Shown here piece by piece: positions 1 through 5,535 of a stretch of DNA of 5,916 bases. Where the stretch lies: assembly GCA_022565015.1 (NCBI GenBank), contig JADFKI010000235.1:1-5916 (forward strand), in the 5' to 3' direction. Source of the stretch: Chloroflexota bacterium. GTDB lineage: Bacteria; Chloroflexota; Dehalococcoidia; Lucifugimonadales; JADFKI01. Under the pieces are notes generated by a model that did not search any database, was not told the DNA's origin, and saw only the letters and a list, made by a program, of their open reading frames with translations. The position numbers and the translations under genes are program-made. Position 1 is the first letter of the stretch, and every line of letters begins with the position of its first letter.

Positions 1-306
1 GGAATGGACCATTTCGCCGCTGGGCTTGACAACATCGACCTCATAGCGCTTGTAGGCGCAGACCGGCACGCCTTCTTTTTTATCAAGCGCCTTCAGGTCC
101 TCTTCCTCGACTTCATATAGAACACCCCAGGTCTCTGCGTTGGGATCGGGAACGATATCTGCGACACCGCCGCAACGGCGTTTGGAAAATCTGGTGAAGT
201 CCAATCTGTGGCTCTGGAGTCGCACCGTCGAGATGAACACCGCCTTCGGAGATACGCATCGAATCTGGTCCGGGTTCATGTTGCTGCCGTACGCGAAGTA
301 TTTCAA
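1..306 (-). CDS. Gamma-glutamylcyclotransferase-like protein (GGCT/AIG2 fold), N-terminal part
   Basis: The reverse strand reads 102 open codons from a TTG start at 306 to the window edge, so the C-terminus is missing. The N-terminus YFAYGSNMNPDQ is the glycine-rich YGSN signature of the GGCT/AIG2 superfamily. Further family features follow in order: RLDFTRFSKR near residues 34-43, GGVADIVPDP near 46-55, WGVLYEV near 60-66, and LDKKEGV near 74-80. Glu78 in that last motif aligns with the catalytic Glu of human GGCT (LDEQEGV). Known family members release 5-oxoproline from gamma-glutamyl amines, gamma-glutamyl amino acids or glutathione in the cytoplasm; the substrate here is unknown. TTG is chosen because an AGGAAGGTG ribosome site lies just upstream, and the first codons already give the conserved beta strand. 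Family assignment is strong; the exact activity is inferred. Confidence 0.88.
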   Translation of the reverse strand, partial: MKYFAYGSNMNPDQIRCVSPKAVFISTVRLQSHRLDFTRFSKRRCGGVADIVPDPNAETWGVLYEVEEEDLKALDKKEGVPVCAYKRYEVDVVKPSGEMVHS

Positions 307-314
307 AACTATAA

Positions 315-323
315 CACCTTCCT
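315..323 (-). promoter_or_regulatory. Ribosome binding site deciding the TTG start of the GGCT-like gene
   Basis: The reverse strand reads AGGAAGGTG. Its GGAAGG core (317-322) ends 9-10 bases before the TTG at 306-304. The only other nearby start candidate, GTG within this site, runs into TAG after one codon, so TTG is the supported start. Confidence 0.6.
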
Positions 324-325
324 AA

Positions 326-796
326 ATACGACGAGGGTCTAATTCAGCACAGCGTAGTCCGTAGCTTCGACCGGTATTTTTCCTTCCAACTGAATGTCAT
401 CAAAAACTGATTGTGAGGGTGTCTACCATGCGGTGCTTTGAATACGAAGTTCTTCAAACGACGATAGAGCGCGTTATATACATATGTGTCATGCGTATTA
501 TCGCCGTACTATACACCCCTTAGGTGGGGGCAAGCCACAAAGGTAGGCAGACAATGCCTTTCATTTCTCTGAGTTAATCGGACCCGGCGCGCTCAGGCAG
601 TGGAATACCCTATTTTGTCGTGATGGAACCAGCCATGCAGAGCATCAATAGTCTAGTTCGAGGGCCATAAAGGTTGCCTTTTAAACAGTTGTCTCAATCC
701 GACCAATGTCCAATATGTACCATGAGCAAGGAGAAACCAGTGAGATTGAATTGCAAAATAAGCGACGAATGAGAAAATTCCTAATGACAGGGTTAG
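326..796. other. Gene-poor stretch upstream of the GGCT-like gene
   Basis: No convincing gene was found in about 470 bases. Frames on both strands are short. The longest minus open run (508 to 344, 54 residues) has no ATG, GTG or TTG near its beginning. No tRNA-like T-arm was seen. The G/C-rich run near 514-530 can form only a 4-bp hairpin (CCCC with GGGG). The promoter of the GGCT-like gene presumably lies here, but no -35/-10 pair of good quality could be assigned. Confidence 0.5.
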
Positions 797-949
797 TTAA
801 AACCTTGTTGGGCCGAAAATTACATTTAATGCGAAACCAGCAAACCAAGCTGTTGTGAGCAGCAACAGGACGTTGCCAATGGAACTGTAACCCCAAGCAG
901 CCACCGCGCTTATTGCCGATGTAAATATGAATGCCCGAGCGATATTTAT
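797..949 (-). pseudogene. Short two-helix membrane-protein-like frame without a normal start codon
   Basis: The minus frame is open from 1000 down to a TAA at 797-799 (67 codons). Its last 50 codons encode two hydrophobic segments: ARAFIFTSAISAVAAWGYSS, then NVLLLLTTAWFAGFALNVIF, ending in GPTRF. There is no ATG, GTG or TTG before the first helix. A perfect AGGAGG at 961-956 sits 6 bases before an ATA codon at 949-947, so start at ATA (rare) is possible. Equally, this may be the tail of a decayed or interrupted membrane-protein gene. The frame is the same as that of the 163-residue gene upstream, separated by two TGA codons. The hydrophobic periodicity looks protein-like; expression is unproven. 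Confidence 0.35.
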
Positions 950-977
950 CGATGTCCTCCTGAAGACCTCGTTACAG

Positions 978-1012
978 GCTTCCCAGAAGCGTCGCCCCGA
1001 TCACATCGGGGC
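978..1012. repeat. Two adjacent perfect palindromes (REP-like or terminator-like)
   Basis: GCTTC-CCA-GAAGC (978-990) is followed after 3 bases by GCCCCGAT-CAC-ATCGGGGC (994-1012). Both are perfect inverted repeats with 3-base loops. They lie 40 bases past the stop of the 163-residue gene, where a terminator would be expected, but no T-run follows on either strand. A REP-like intergenic repeat or an mRNA 3' end-protecting hairpin are alternatives. Confidence 0.5.
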
Positions 1013-1051
1013 CTCCGAGATCACGAAAACCCTGAGTGCCCAGTCAGACTT

Positions 1052-1543
1052 TCATCTTTGTGCCTGCTCCAACCAAAATATTAATGCCGCGTCTATTTCA
1101 AGAATTGCTTCTTGAGCCTCGGATTCTAATTCATTAGACGGTCGCTGCGTTTCAGAACGTCTGTTATTCAACTCTGCCATTCTTGAAACGGATTCGTAAA
1201 GTCTAGCGTGCGCATTTGACATCCAACTTGCCTGTATGGGAACAGTGGGGCCCAATTCTTGTTGAAGTCTCTCCACTGTCCTTGTCAGGCAAATCTGATC
1301 TCCGACCAAACGACACTCCTCCGCTGCTCCAAAGAATCGCTCAAATGCCGTATCAACTCCTTCCATATATTCTATGACCGCGACGTCACTCTCGCCGCCA
1401 AATAGTAAACCCCGCAGAGGCCAAGGAACAAACGGCCTTACCTCCCCTTTTACGAACTGGCACAAGCCGAACAGCGCAAATATCGCAATAATAAACAAGA
1501 TACCAAGAATGAAATTGCCAGCGCTTCGAATCTTGTCTAACAT
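1052..1543 (-). CDS. Membrane-anchored protein of unknown function, helical C-terminal domain
   Basis: This 163-residue protein is of no family I recognise. Residues about 8-31 form one strong transmembrane helix (NFILGILFIIAIFALFGLCQ) after a short basic N-terminus. A Pro/Gly-rich linker follows (about 36-52), then a mostly helical soluble region (55-98 and 107-162) with heptad-like charge patterning. Cys77 and Cys85, eight residues apart, could form a disulfide if the domain is outside the cytoplasm. The ATG at 1543 is supported by TAGGAGA (1560-1554), ten bases upstream. The gene lies 160 bases after the 156-residue membrane protein on the same strand and may share its transcript. It stops at TGA, after which the same frame continues open to another TGA (see findings). 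Its reality is fairly likely from the SD site and coherent topology. Confidence 0.65.
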   Translation of the reverse strand: MLDKIRSAGNFILGILFIIAIFALFGLCQFVKGEVRPFVPWPLRGLLFGGESDVAVIEYMEGVDTAFERFFGAAEECRLVGDQICLTRTVERLQQELGPTVPIQASWMSNAHARLYESVSRMAELNNRRSETQRPSNELESEAQEAILEIDAALIFWLEQAQR

Positions 1544-1553
1544 TAGACGACGA

Positions 1554-1560
1554 TCTCCTA
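1554..1560 (-). promoter_or_regulatory. Ribosome binding site of the 163-residue membrane-anchored protein
   Basis: The reverse strand reads TAGGAGA, ending 10 bases before the ATG at 1543. It supports this start over in-frame alternatives. Confidence 0.55.
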
Positions 1561-1703
1561 CGATTGGTCAACGAAATGACGGCCGCGTCTGGTGACGGTA
1601 TGTGTTGGATTTAGGGGTTGGTGTGGCCAGGGTATCGGGCTCCCATTTCTGTAAGGCCGTATACTTGTGGTGCTGATCGGAGTTGGATTCATTTTTCGCC
1701 GAA

Positions 1704-2174
1704 TCAGATGGTCTTTAACCTATCTCTGGATTCTTTCCTCGAGACGAGGAACACACCGATCGAAACGCTCAGTAAGTCGAGCGGAATTGCCATCCATAAG
1801 CTGTTTGGGTCGAGGACCATGCAATCTGGGTTATTTGGGAGGCATGCGTTGGATAGAGCATAATACGACGCTACTCCTAGAAATACTAGTGGTAGGGTGG
1901 CCAGAGCGTACGAGACGATCCGCCGACTTCTCGGCGCCACTAAGCTTCCAAAATAGATCAACGTCATCGGCATCATCAGTGCCATCACTGGTCTTTCGAG
2001 TGTCCTGGCCGTTTGCATGCCAGGTCCATCTCCAAGAAACGCGGCGATGATCACAACCATCCAATGGAGCGGGAAGCTTAGGAGAACCGGCGAGATAAGC
2101 GCTGCAGGCAATACAGCGGCCCACCGCAACCAGAATATAAGCGTCAGCCGGTTTGAATGGTTTGGCTCTAGCAA
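1704..2174 (-). CDS. Multi-pass membrane protein of unknown function
   Basis: The 156-residue product is strongly hydrophobic and not a family I recognise. Predicted segments are about 11-34, 36-48 (perhaps re-entrant or a second helix), 63-80, 87-107 and 127-146, giving four or five membrane passes. A short loop holds Cys111 and Cys118 (CLPNNPDC), and the tail is basic (SRKESRDRLK), consistent with a cytoplasmic C-terminus. The start is taken as TTG at 2174, which begins before the first helix. It lacks a good SD of its own, but its first codons overlap the stop of a small upstream ORF (2266 to 2168), so translational coupling could explain initiation. A near-consensus promoter lies about 130 bases upstream. 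Next downstream on the same strand is another membrane-anchored orphan, suggesting a joint envelope role (inference). Confidence 0.65.
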   Translation of the reverse strand: MLEPNHSNRLTLIFWLRWAAVLPAALISPVLLSFPLHWMVVIIAAFLGDGPGMQTARTLERPVMALMMPMTLIYFGSLVAPRSRRIVSYALATLPLVFLGVASYYALSNACLPNNPDCMVLDPNSLWMAIPLDLLSVSIGVFLVSRKESRDRLKTI

Positions 2175-2266
2175 TGTAGCTTTACCAAAAGAGGAGATAT
2201 TCCGAGGCCACGGCTCATCGGTATTCTTGGGGTTTCAGAAGTTAAGAAACCAGTGATTAATTGCAT
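2168..2266 (-). CDS. Possible 32-residue leader ORF overlapping the membrane-protein start
   Basis: ATG at 2266-2264 is preceded by GGGAG (2278-2274) at 7-base spacing, about 36 bases after the predicted transcription start. The frame ends at TAG (2170-2168), overlapping the TTG start of the 156-residue gene (2174-2172) by 7 bases. This arrangement is typical of coupled translation. The peptide begins MQLITGFLTSETPRIPM and resembles nothing I know. Its start codon lies within the hairpin at 2250-2273, so folding could affect its translation. It could also be a chance ORF. Confidence 0.35.
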   Translation of the reverse strand: MQLITGFLTSETPRIPMSRGLGISPLLVKLHC

Positions 2267-2273
2267 TAACTGG
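2250..2273 (-). other. Hairpin in the leader of the membrane-protein transcript
   Basis: On the plus strand CCAGT-gat-TAAT, loop TGC, ATTAACTGG forms nine base pairs with a 3-base bulge. In the minus-strand transcript it lies about 30 bases after the predicted start and includes the ATG of the small leader ORF. It may modulate initiation or be incidental. Without a long T-run it is a poor terminator. Confidence 0.35.
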
Positions 2274-2308
2274 CTCCCACGCACCGTATATGGCCATGAT
2301 GGTTTGGA

Positions 2309-2337
2309 ATTATGCTGTATGTGACTACTTATGTCAA
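2309..2337 (-). promoter_or_regulatory. Near-consensus sigma70 promoter for the membrane-protein unit
   Basis: On the reverse strand the -35 TTGACA (2337-2332) is a perfect match. It is separated by exactly 17 bases (2331-2315) from the -10 CATAAT (2314-2309), five of six matches. Transcription would begin near 2302, about 128 bases before the TTG start of the 156-residue gene. The site lies between that gene and the end of the CoA-transferase operon, so it opens a separate transcription unit. Confidence 0.72.
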
Positions 2338-2395
2338 AAATGCAGATTAATTGGTCTGCCACTTTAGCGCAAACATTGCTTAAAAGATGCTCACC

Positions 2396-2716
2396 CTACC
2401 CAAGACCTCGCTCTGAAAGCTTGTCCGGCGTGACCAGCTCGTAGAACTCGAGGTCGTAGGACGTCAGCAGCTTCTGCATCTCCGCGTTGTCGGTCAGAAC
2501 GGACTTCGGGACGTTGGGAAGGCGGTTGGGCTCGATGCTGTCCTGGGTCCACTCGGCATACACCACGTTCTGGTCGCCGGGAAGGCCGCGCCCCGTATAT
2601 ACCTGCGCCTTGTGCCGTCCATTGGCCTCGTATGCGTTGCATATCTTGGTCAGTAGACCTGCCACAACCCACTCTTTACCCGGCTGCGTCCTTGCGACCC
2701 TGCGTATAACGTACAT
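2396..2716 (-). CDS. Small dimeric alpha/beta-barrel (NIPSNAP/ABM-like) protein
   Basis: This 106-residue soluble protein has the strand-helix-strand-strand-helix-strand order of the dimeric ferredoxin-like alpha/beta-barrel superfamily. Strand 1 is about 1-10 (MYVIRRVART), helix 1 about 13-32, strand 2 about 36-43 (KAQVYTGR), strand 3 about 50-57 (NVVYAEWT), helix 2 about 77-87, and strand 4 about 89-95 (LEFYELV). NIPSNAP, antibiotic-biosynthesis monooxygenase-like and stress-responsive A/B barrel proteins share this plan. They bind or transform small organic molecules, often as dimers; no catalytic residue can be assigned here. The ATG at 2716 has AAGGAG (2727-2722) five bases upstream. It lies 65 bases after the CoA-transferase stop on the same strand, so co-transcription is likely, and a linked substrate is plausible. 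Fold assignment is by eye. Confidence 0.78.
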   Translation of the reverse strand: MYVIRRVARTQPGKEWVVAGLLTKICNAYEANGRHKAQVYTGRGLPGDQNVVYAEWTQDSIEPNRLPNVPKSVLTDNAEMQKLLTSYDLEFYELVTPDKLSERGLG

Positions 2717-2721
2717 GAATT

Positions 2722-2727
2722 CTCCTT
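2722..2727 (-). promoter_or_regulatory. Ribosome binding site of the 106-residue barrel protein
   Basis: The reverse strand reads AAGGAG with 5-base spacing to the ATG at 2716-2714, fixing that start. Confidence 0.65.
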
Positions 2728-2781
2728 GATTCGTTATCTTGACGGTAAGTTCCTATGCACTTGCCCCGCCTGAGAAACGTC

Positions 2782-4023
2782 CTAAAGTATCGCCTCGGCC
2801 TCCTGGAGCTTCACTATGTCGTCCCAGTCGTAGCCAAGCTCGTCGATAAGAATAGACTCTGTGTCCTGGCCAAGCTCCGGCGCCTCCTTCCACACCCCTG
2901 CGGGGGTCTCGCTGAAGGCGACGGGGAAGTTGCAGACCTTGATCGGACCTATGGACGGGTGGTCGAAGTCCGTGATGTAGTTGTTGGCGATTACCTGCGG
3001 GTCGTCCTTCAGCTCCGATACGGTCTGAATCTTCGCGTAGATGAATCCGTGCTGACGGAATATCTGGTCCCACTCCTTGAAGGTCTTCTCGGCAAACCTG
3101 TCCTCGACAATCTTCAGCAGCTCAGGTGACGGAGCGGCGCCTCCCTCAATGCCCTCGAATCTGTCATCTTCCAGGATGTACTCCAGGTCCATGGACTTCA
3201 CGAAAGGCTTCCAGTACCGCGCCGGCTGCGGGTTGGAGATGCGAATCCAGCTCTCGTCTTTGCAAAGGTAGATGTTGTACATCACGTTGCGGACGTTGTC
3301 GCGGTCCAGGGTTGGAAAGCTGCTGTCGGTCAGAAGGTCCATTCCGATGGCCAACCCCTGAAGGAACATCGAGCTGCTCAGGTGGGAGACTTCGACCTTC
3401 TGGCCTATTCCCAGACTTTCCCTTGCAAACAGCGCCGAAAGTATGCCAAGGCAAAGCGTAATTCCCCCAACCTGGTCTGACGGCGCTCCGCGAACGGAAA
3501 CAGGGTGCTTGGCCCACGGCGGCGTGGCGGCCATCATTAAGCCTGCACGGGCCTGGCCACAGCCGTCCAACGAGCCCAGCCCCGAGTCGGGGCCCTCCGG
3601 CCCGAAGCCCGATGCCGTGGCGTAAATCAGCCTCGGGTTTATCTCCTTCAGCGTCTCGTAGTCCATCGAAAGTCGCTCGGCTACCCCCTGCCGGAAGTTC
3701 TGGATAAAGACGTCGGCATTCTTGACCAGTTCGTGAACGATCCTCCTGCCCTCTTCGGTCTTGAGATTTACGGCGAGGCCTCGCTTACTCCGGTTGCAAG
3801 TCTCGAAGTAGGCGTTCCTGCCCGCGGGTAGGCCGGCCTTGGCGGACTCCATGACAGACACGGCTCGCCCGACGTCTCCATCCAGCGCCTCGATCTTAAT
3901 GACGTCGGCACCCATGTCACCGAGCATGGACGCCGCCACGGGCCCGAACTGCCACATCGTCCAGTCCAATACCTTCACGCCCTTCATGGGCCCGTCGACG
4001 CCAACTATTTTATTTACACTCAT
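2782..4023 (-). CDS. CaiB/BaiF family (class III) CoA-transferase
   Basis: This 413-residue cytoplasmic enzyme probably moves CoA between carboxylic acids, a step in degrading or activating organic acids; the substrate is not deducible. Family landmarks in order (numbered from the 4023 start): GVKVLDWTMWQFGPVAA near 15-31, GADVIKIE (38-45), NRSKRGLAVNLK (77-88), DVFIQNFRQGVAERL (104-118), NPRLIYATASGFGPEGP (129-145), SLDGCGQARAG (151-161), GQKVEVS (207-213), and the C-terminal PELGQDTESIL (382-392). Asp153 in SLDGCGQ occupies the position of the catalytic Asp of formyl-CoA transferase that forms the acyl-aspartyl intermediate. Length is normal for the family. ATG at 4023 is preferred over the in-frame ATG at 4047 because AGGGAG sits 10 bases before it, and the extra eight residues lie outside the domain. 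It is the likely first gene of an operon with the 106-residue barrel protein. Alpha-methylacyl-CoA racemases share the fold and cannot be fully excluded. Confidence 0.93.
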   Translation of the reverse strand: MSVNKIVGVDGPMKGVKVLDWTMWQFGPVAASMLGDMGADVIKIEALDGDVGRAVSVMESAKAGLPAGRNAYFETCNRSKRGLAVNLKTEEGRRIVHELVKNADVFIQNFRQGVAERLSMDYETLKEINPRLIYATASGFGPEGPDSGLGSLDGCGQARAGLMMAATPPWAKHPVSVRGAPSDQVGGITLCLGILSALFARESLGIGQKVEVSHLSSSMFLQGLAIGMDLLTDSSFPTLDRDNVRNVMYNIYLCKDESWIRISNPQPARYWKPFVKSMDLEYILEDDRFEGIEGGAAPSPELLKIVEDRFAEKTFKEWDQIFRQHGFIYAKIQTVSELKDDPQVIANNYITDFDHPSIGPIKVCNFPVAFSETPAGVWKEAPELGQDTESILIDELGYDWDDIVKLQEAEAIL

Positions 4024-4033
4024 GGATTTTTCA

Positions 4034-4039
4034 CTCCCT
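4034..4039 (-). promoter_or_regulatory. Ribosome binding site favouring the 4023 start of the CoA-transferase
   Basis: The reverse strand reads AGGGAG, ending 10 bases before the ATG at 4023-4021. The longer ATG at 4047 has only a weak GGGG upstream. Confidence 0.5.
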
Positions 4040-4099
4040 GAAATCAATATCCCCGGCTACCTAGGACCGCAATTCTGAGATTATCGGCTTGTGGCGCTG

Positions 4100-4108
4100 A
4101 GTATAGCA
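4100..4108 (-). promoter_or_regulatory. Extended -10 promoter of the CoA-transferase operon
   Basis: The reverse strand reads TGC-TATACT, an extended -10 (TGN) plus five of six matches to TATAAT. The -35 region at normal spacing (around GCCTGT) is weak, as is common for extended -10 promoters. Transcription would start near 4093, about 70 bases before the ATG at 4023. Confidence 0.5.
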
Positions 4109-4389
4109 CCTTCCTACTTCTCACAGGCGTGCTTCTACAGGGATTGGCATCATATGGGGGAAAAGCTGTCACCGGTACGACGGGCAAGGCACGAGCGCTG
4201 CTCACTGCCGGGAAAAATCATTCGTAATCGGTGAAGGCGGGCACGTTACGGGCGCACCGAAACAACAGAGGGGGCCATGATTCGCGAACGAGAAACCGCC
4301 CGAGCAGGCAGGTAGATGCGCTGAGACTGACCAGATTGCCCGGGCGGCCGATAGGAGTGAAAATAGGGCCTCCACTCCTGATGCACATC

Positions 4390-4419
4390 GTAACCAATCT
4401 TAGTTACCGGAGTGTTACG
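4390..4419. promoter_or_regulatory. Cluster of GTTAC/GTAAC half-sites, possible operator
   Basis: GTAAC at 4390-4394, GTTAC at 4403-4407 and GTTAC at 4414-4418 lie within 30 bases. The last two are 11 bases apart in direct orientation, one helical turn, and the first is inverted to both. CGTAAC and GTTACG form a perfect 6-base inverted repeat across the cluster. A regulator binding here could act on either divergent gene. No known operator is recognised. Confidence 0.25.
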
Positions 4420-4673
4420 AGACCGCGCCACGCCTGCTCGCTCCATCGGTGCGTCGCCGGAGGCATCGAGGCGTTCACACAGCCCTGCGTGGGTCTTTCC
4501 AGCACTGAAGCTGCTCGCTGCTCGGCGTGGCCGTTGCCAGGCCAAGAAGGTCCGGTTATTACGGCTGAGGAGCCACACGGTTTACGGATGGTGTGGCCGA
4601 CGCCCAAAACGCCTCGGCTAACAGATTAAGATGACATTTTTCTAAGAAAAGAGTCCATATACAAGGATATGTC

Positions 4674-4716
4674 GGCCGCCTGATTTCAGCCGGCCGCTTG
4701 ACGCCACCGTCAGGCG
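4674..4716 (+). other. Leader hairpins before the lipoprotein gene, mutually exclusive pairings
   Basis: GGCCGCCTG (4674-4682) can pair with CAGCCGGCC (4687-4695) across an ATTT loop with one C-C mismatch. Alternatively CGCCTGA, within 4677-4683, can pair with TCAGGCG (4710-4716). TGACG (4699-4703) and CGTCA (4708-4712) also form a small hairpin. Whether this region is transcribed is unknown. Confidence 0.3.
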
Positions 4717-4743
4717 CGCCGAATTTGCCAGTGGGGGGAGAAT

Positions 4744-5535
4744 ATGAGGGTCTGGGCGCAGTTCGCAAGCAAATATCTGTTCAACCTGATTTCGATGCCG
4801 AAGATTTATGTTAGGCCGTCGGCGCTACTAGGGCGCGCATCAATAGTTCTACTTGGCATTTCCATGGCCCTGCTGATGACCGGCTGCTTCTTTACGCCAA
4901 CGGCAACGTCCCCCGGCACCATCTCGGCCGAAAAGTTCATCCTGACCGACGAATTCGGCGCACCTCGCGCGGAGCTGGGCATCGGCCCGGACGGCCTTCC
5001 TTCCCTGGACCTTTACGATGGCGCGCAGCGACTGCGGCTAAGGCTGGGCGAAATGTCAGACGGCACCATGGGCCTGATACTCATGGACGAGAGCGGACGG
5101 GACAGGGCCAAGGTCTCCCTGGGAGCCGACGGAGCACCGGCTGTAGACCTGTACGACAAGTCGGGCAGGCGAAGGTCGGCGCTCAAAGTAGGCAACGACG
5201 GTGCTCCAAGTCTGGTCCTCTCCGACTCCACCGGCACGGTCAGGGCGAGCCTTAGCGTCACATCCGACGGCGTTTCGGGCCTGAAGATACTGGACTCAAA
5301 GGGTAATGTTCGTGCGGACCTGAGAGTGTGGAAAGACGATCTTACGGCCCTCGTATTCCTTGACTCAAGCGGCGAGCCTCACGCTTCCCTGGCCGCGTCA
5401 TCCAGCGGGCCGCCGTCGCTGGTCCTGGCCGACGAAGGCACGCTGTCTCGCGTTGACCTCAGGGTTCATGAGGGCGGCGACCCCAGTCTCATTCTCACCG
5501 ACGGGTCTGGAGCCGTGCTCTTCAACGTGCCGTAG
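4744..5535 (+). CDS. Putative lipoprotein made of 23-residue repeats
   Basis: This 263-residue product has a hydrophobic signal segment (about 28-47) ending LLMTGC. Cys48 (4885-4887) is the likely lipidated residue, with Thr-2 and Gly-1 as in a lipobox but Met at -3. After a Thr/Ser/Pro linker (51-61), residues 62-263 are nine tandem 23-residue units of pattern xPSLxLxDxxGxxRAxLxVxxDG, the ninth being 18 residues. Short alternating strands with Gly/Asp turns suggest a beta-solenoid or beta-roll exposed outside the cytoplasmic membrane (inference). No catalytic motif was seen. ATG 4744 has GGGGGAG only 3 bases before it. An in-frame ATG at 4798 would give a more usual 30-residue signal peptide but has no SD, so the start is uncertain. 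It is transcribed divergently from the CoA-transferase, with no partner in the window. The gene is very likely real; its function is unknown. Confidence 0.85.
   Translation: MRVWAQFASKYLFNLISMPKIYVRPSALLGRASIVLLGISMALLMTGCFFTPTATSPGTISAEKFILTDEFGAPRAELGIGPDGLPSLDLYDGAQRLRLRLGEMSDGTMGLILMDESGRDRAKVSLGADGAPAVDLYDKSGRRRSALKVGNDGAPSLVLSDSTGTVRASLSVTSDGVSGLKILDSKGNVRADLRVWKDDLTALVFLDSSGEPHASLAASSSGPPSLVLADEGTLSRVDLRVHEGGDPSLILTDGSGAVLFNVP
4927..5532 (+). repeat. Nine tandem 69-base (23-codon) coding repeats
   Basis: Unit boundaries by residue are 62-84, 85-107, 108-130, 131-153, 154-176, 177-199, 200-222, 223-245 and 246-263. Each full unit is exactly 23 residues with no indels. Most units keep the Leu pair, the Asp and the turn Gly near positions 8-11, the RAxL core and the terminal DG. 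DNA identity between units is low while the protein pattern is kept, which argues for old duplication under structural constraint. Confidence 0.85.

Larger units (their letters stand above)
4048..4743. other. Divergent intergenic region between the CoA-transferase and lipoprotein genes
   Basis: About 700 bases hold no convincing gene. Open frames of 67-132 codons on both strands have Arg/Pro/Ser-rich products with no domain pattern and no good SD, and they overlap one another. What can be seen: an extended -10 promoter towards the CoA-transferase (4100-4108), GTTAC/GTAAC repeats (4390-4419), and hairpins in the lipoprotein leader (4674-4716). The length leaves room for a regulatory RNA or a decayed gene. 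Confidence 0.5.

Noticed and set aside
344..508. Minus-strand open run of 54 codons containing aromatic and basic residues
   Set aside because: It has no ATG, GTG or TTG near its 5' end, no ribosome site and no recognisable domain; probably chance.
650..670. AGTTCGAG resembling a tRNA T-loop
   Set aside because: There is no G/C-rich T-stem, acceptor stem or anticodon arm around it.
681..896. 71-codon minus ORF overlapping the membrane-like frame
   Set aside because: It lies in a different frame from the hydrophobic two-helix frame, is rich in Cys, Arg and Ile without pattern, and has no SD.
1544..1703. Possible 44-codon minus ORF between the two membrane-protein genes (from an ATG near 1690)
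   Set aside because: No ribosome site precedes it; the product is Pro/Thr/Arg-rich low-complexity and its end runs over the SD of the next gene.
2168..2362. 64-codon minus ORF with a GTG start
   Set aside because: Its start would lie upstream of the predicted transcription start near 2302 and lacks an SD; only the shorter ATG version at 2266 is kept.
2755..3129. 124-codon plus ORF antisense to the CoA-transferase
   Set aside because: It is a shadow of a clearly coding GC-rich gene on the opposite strand.
4231..4629. 132-codon plus ORF in the divergent region, with overlapping ORFs on both strands
   Set aside because: Products are Arg/Pro-rich without domains, several frames are open at once as expected in GC-rich non-coding DNA, and none has a good SD.
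4698..4732. TTGACG as a -35 box for the lipoprotein gene
   Set aside because: At 17-base spacing the -10 position reads GAATTT, a poor match, and the hexamer lies in a hairpin.
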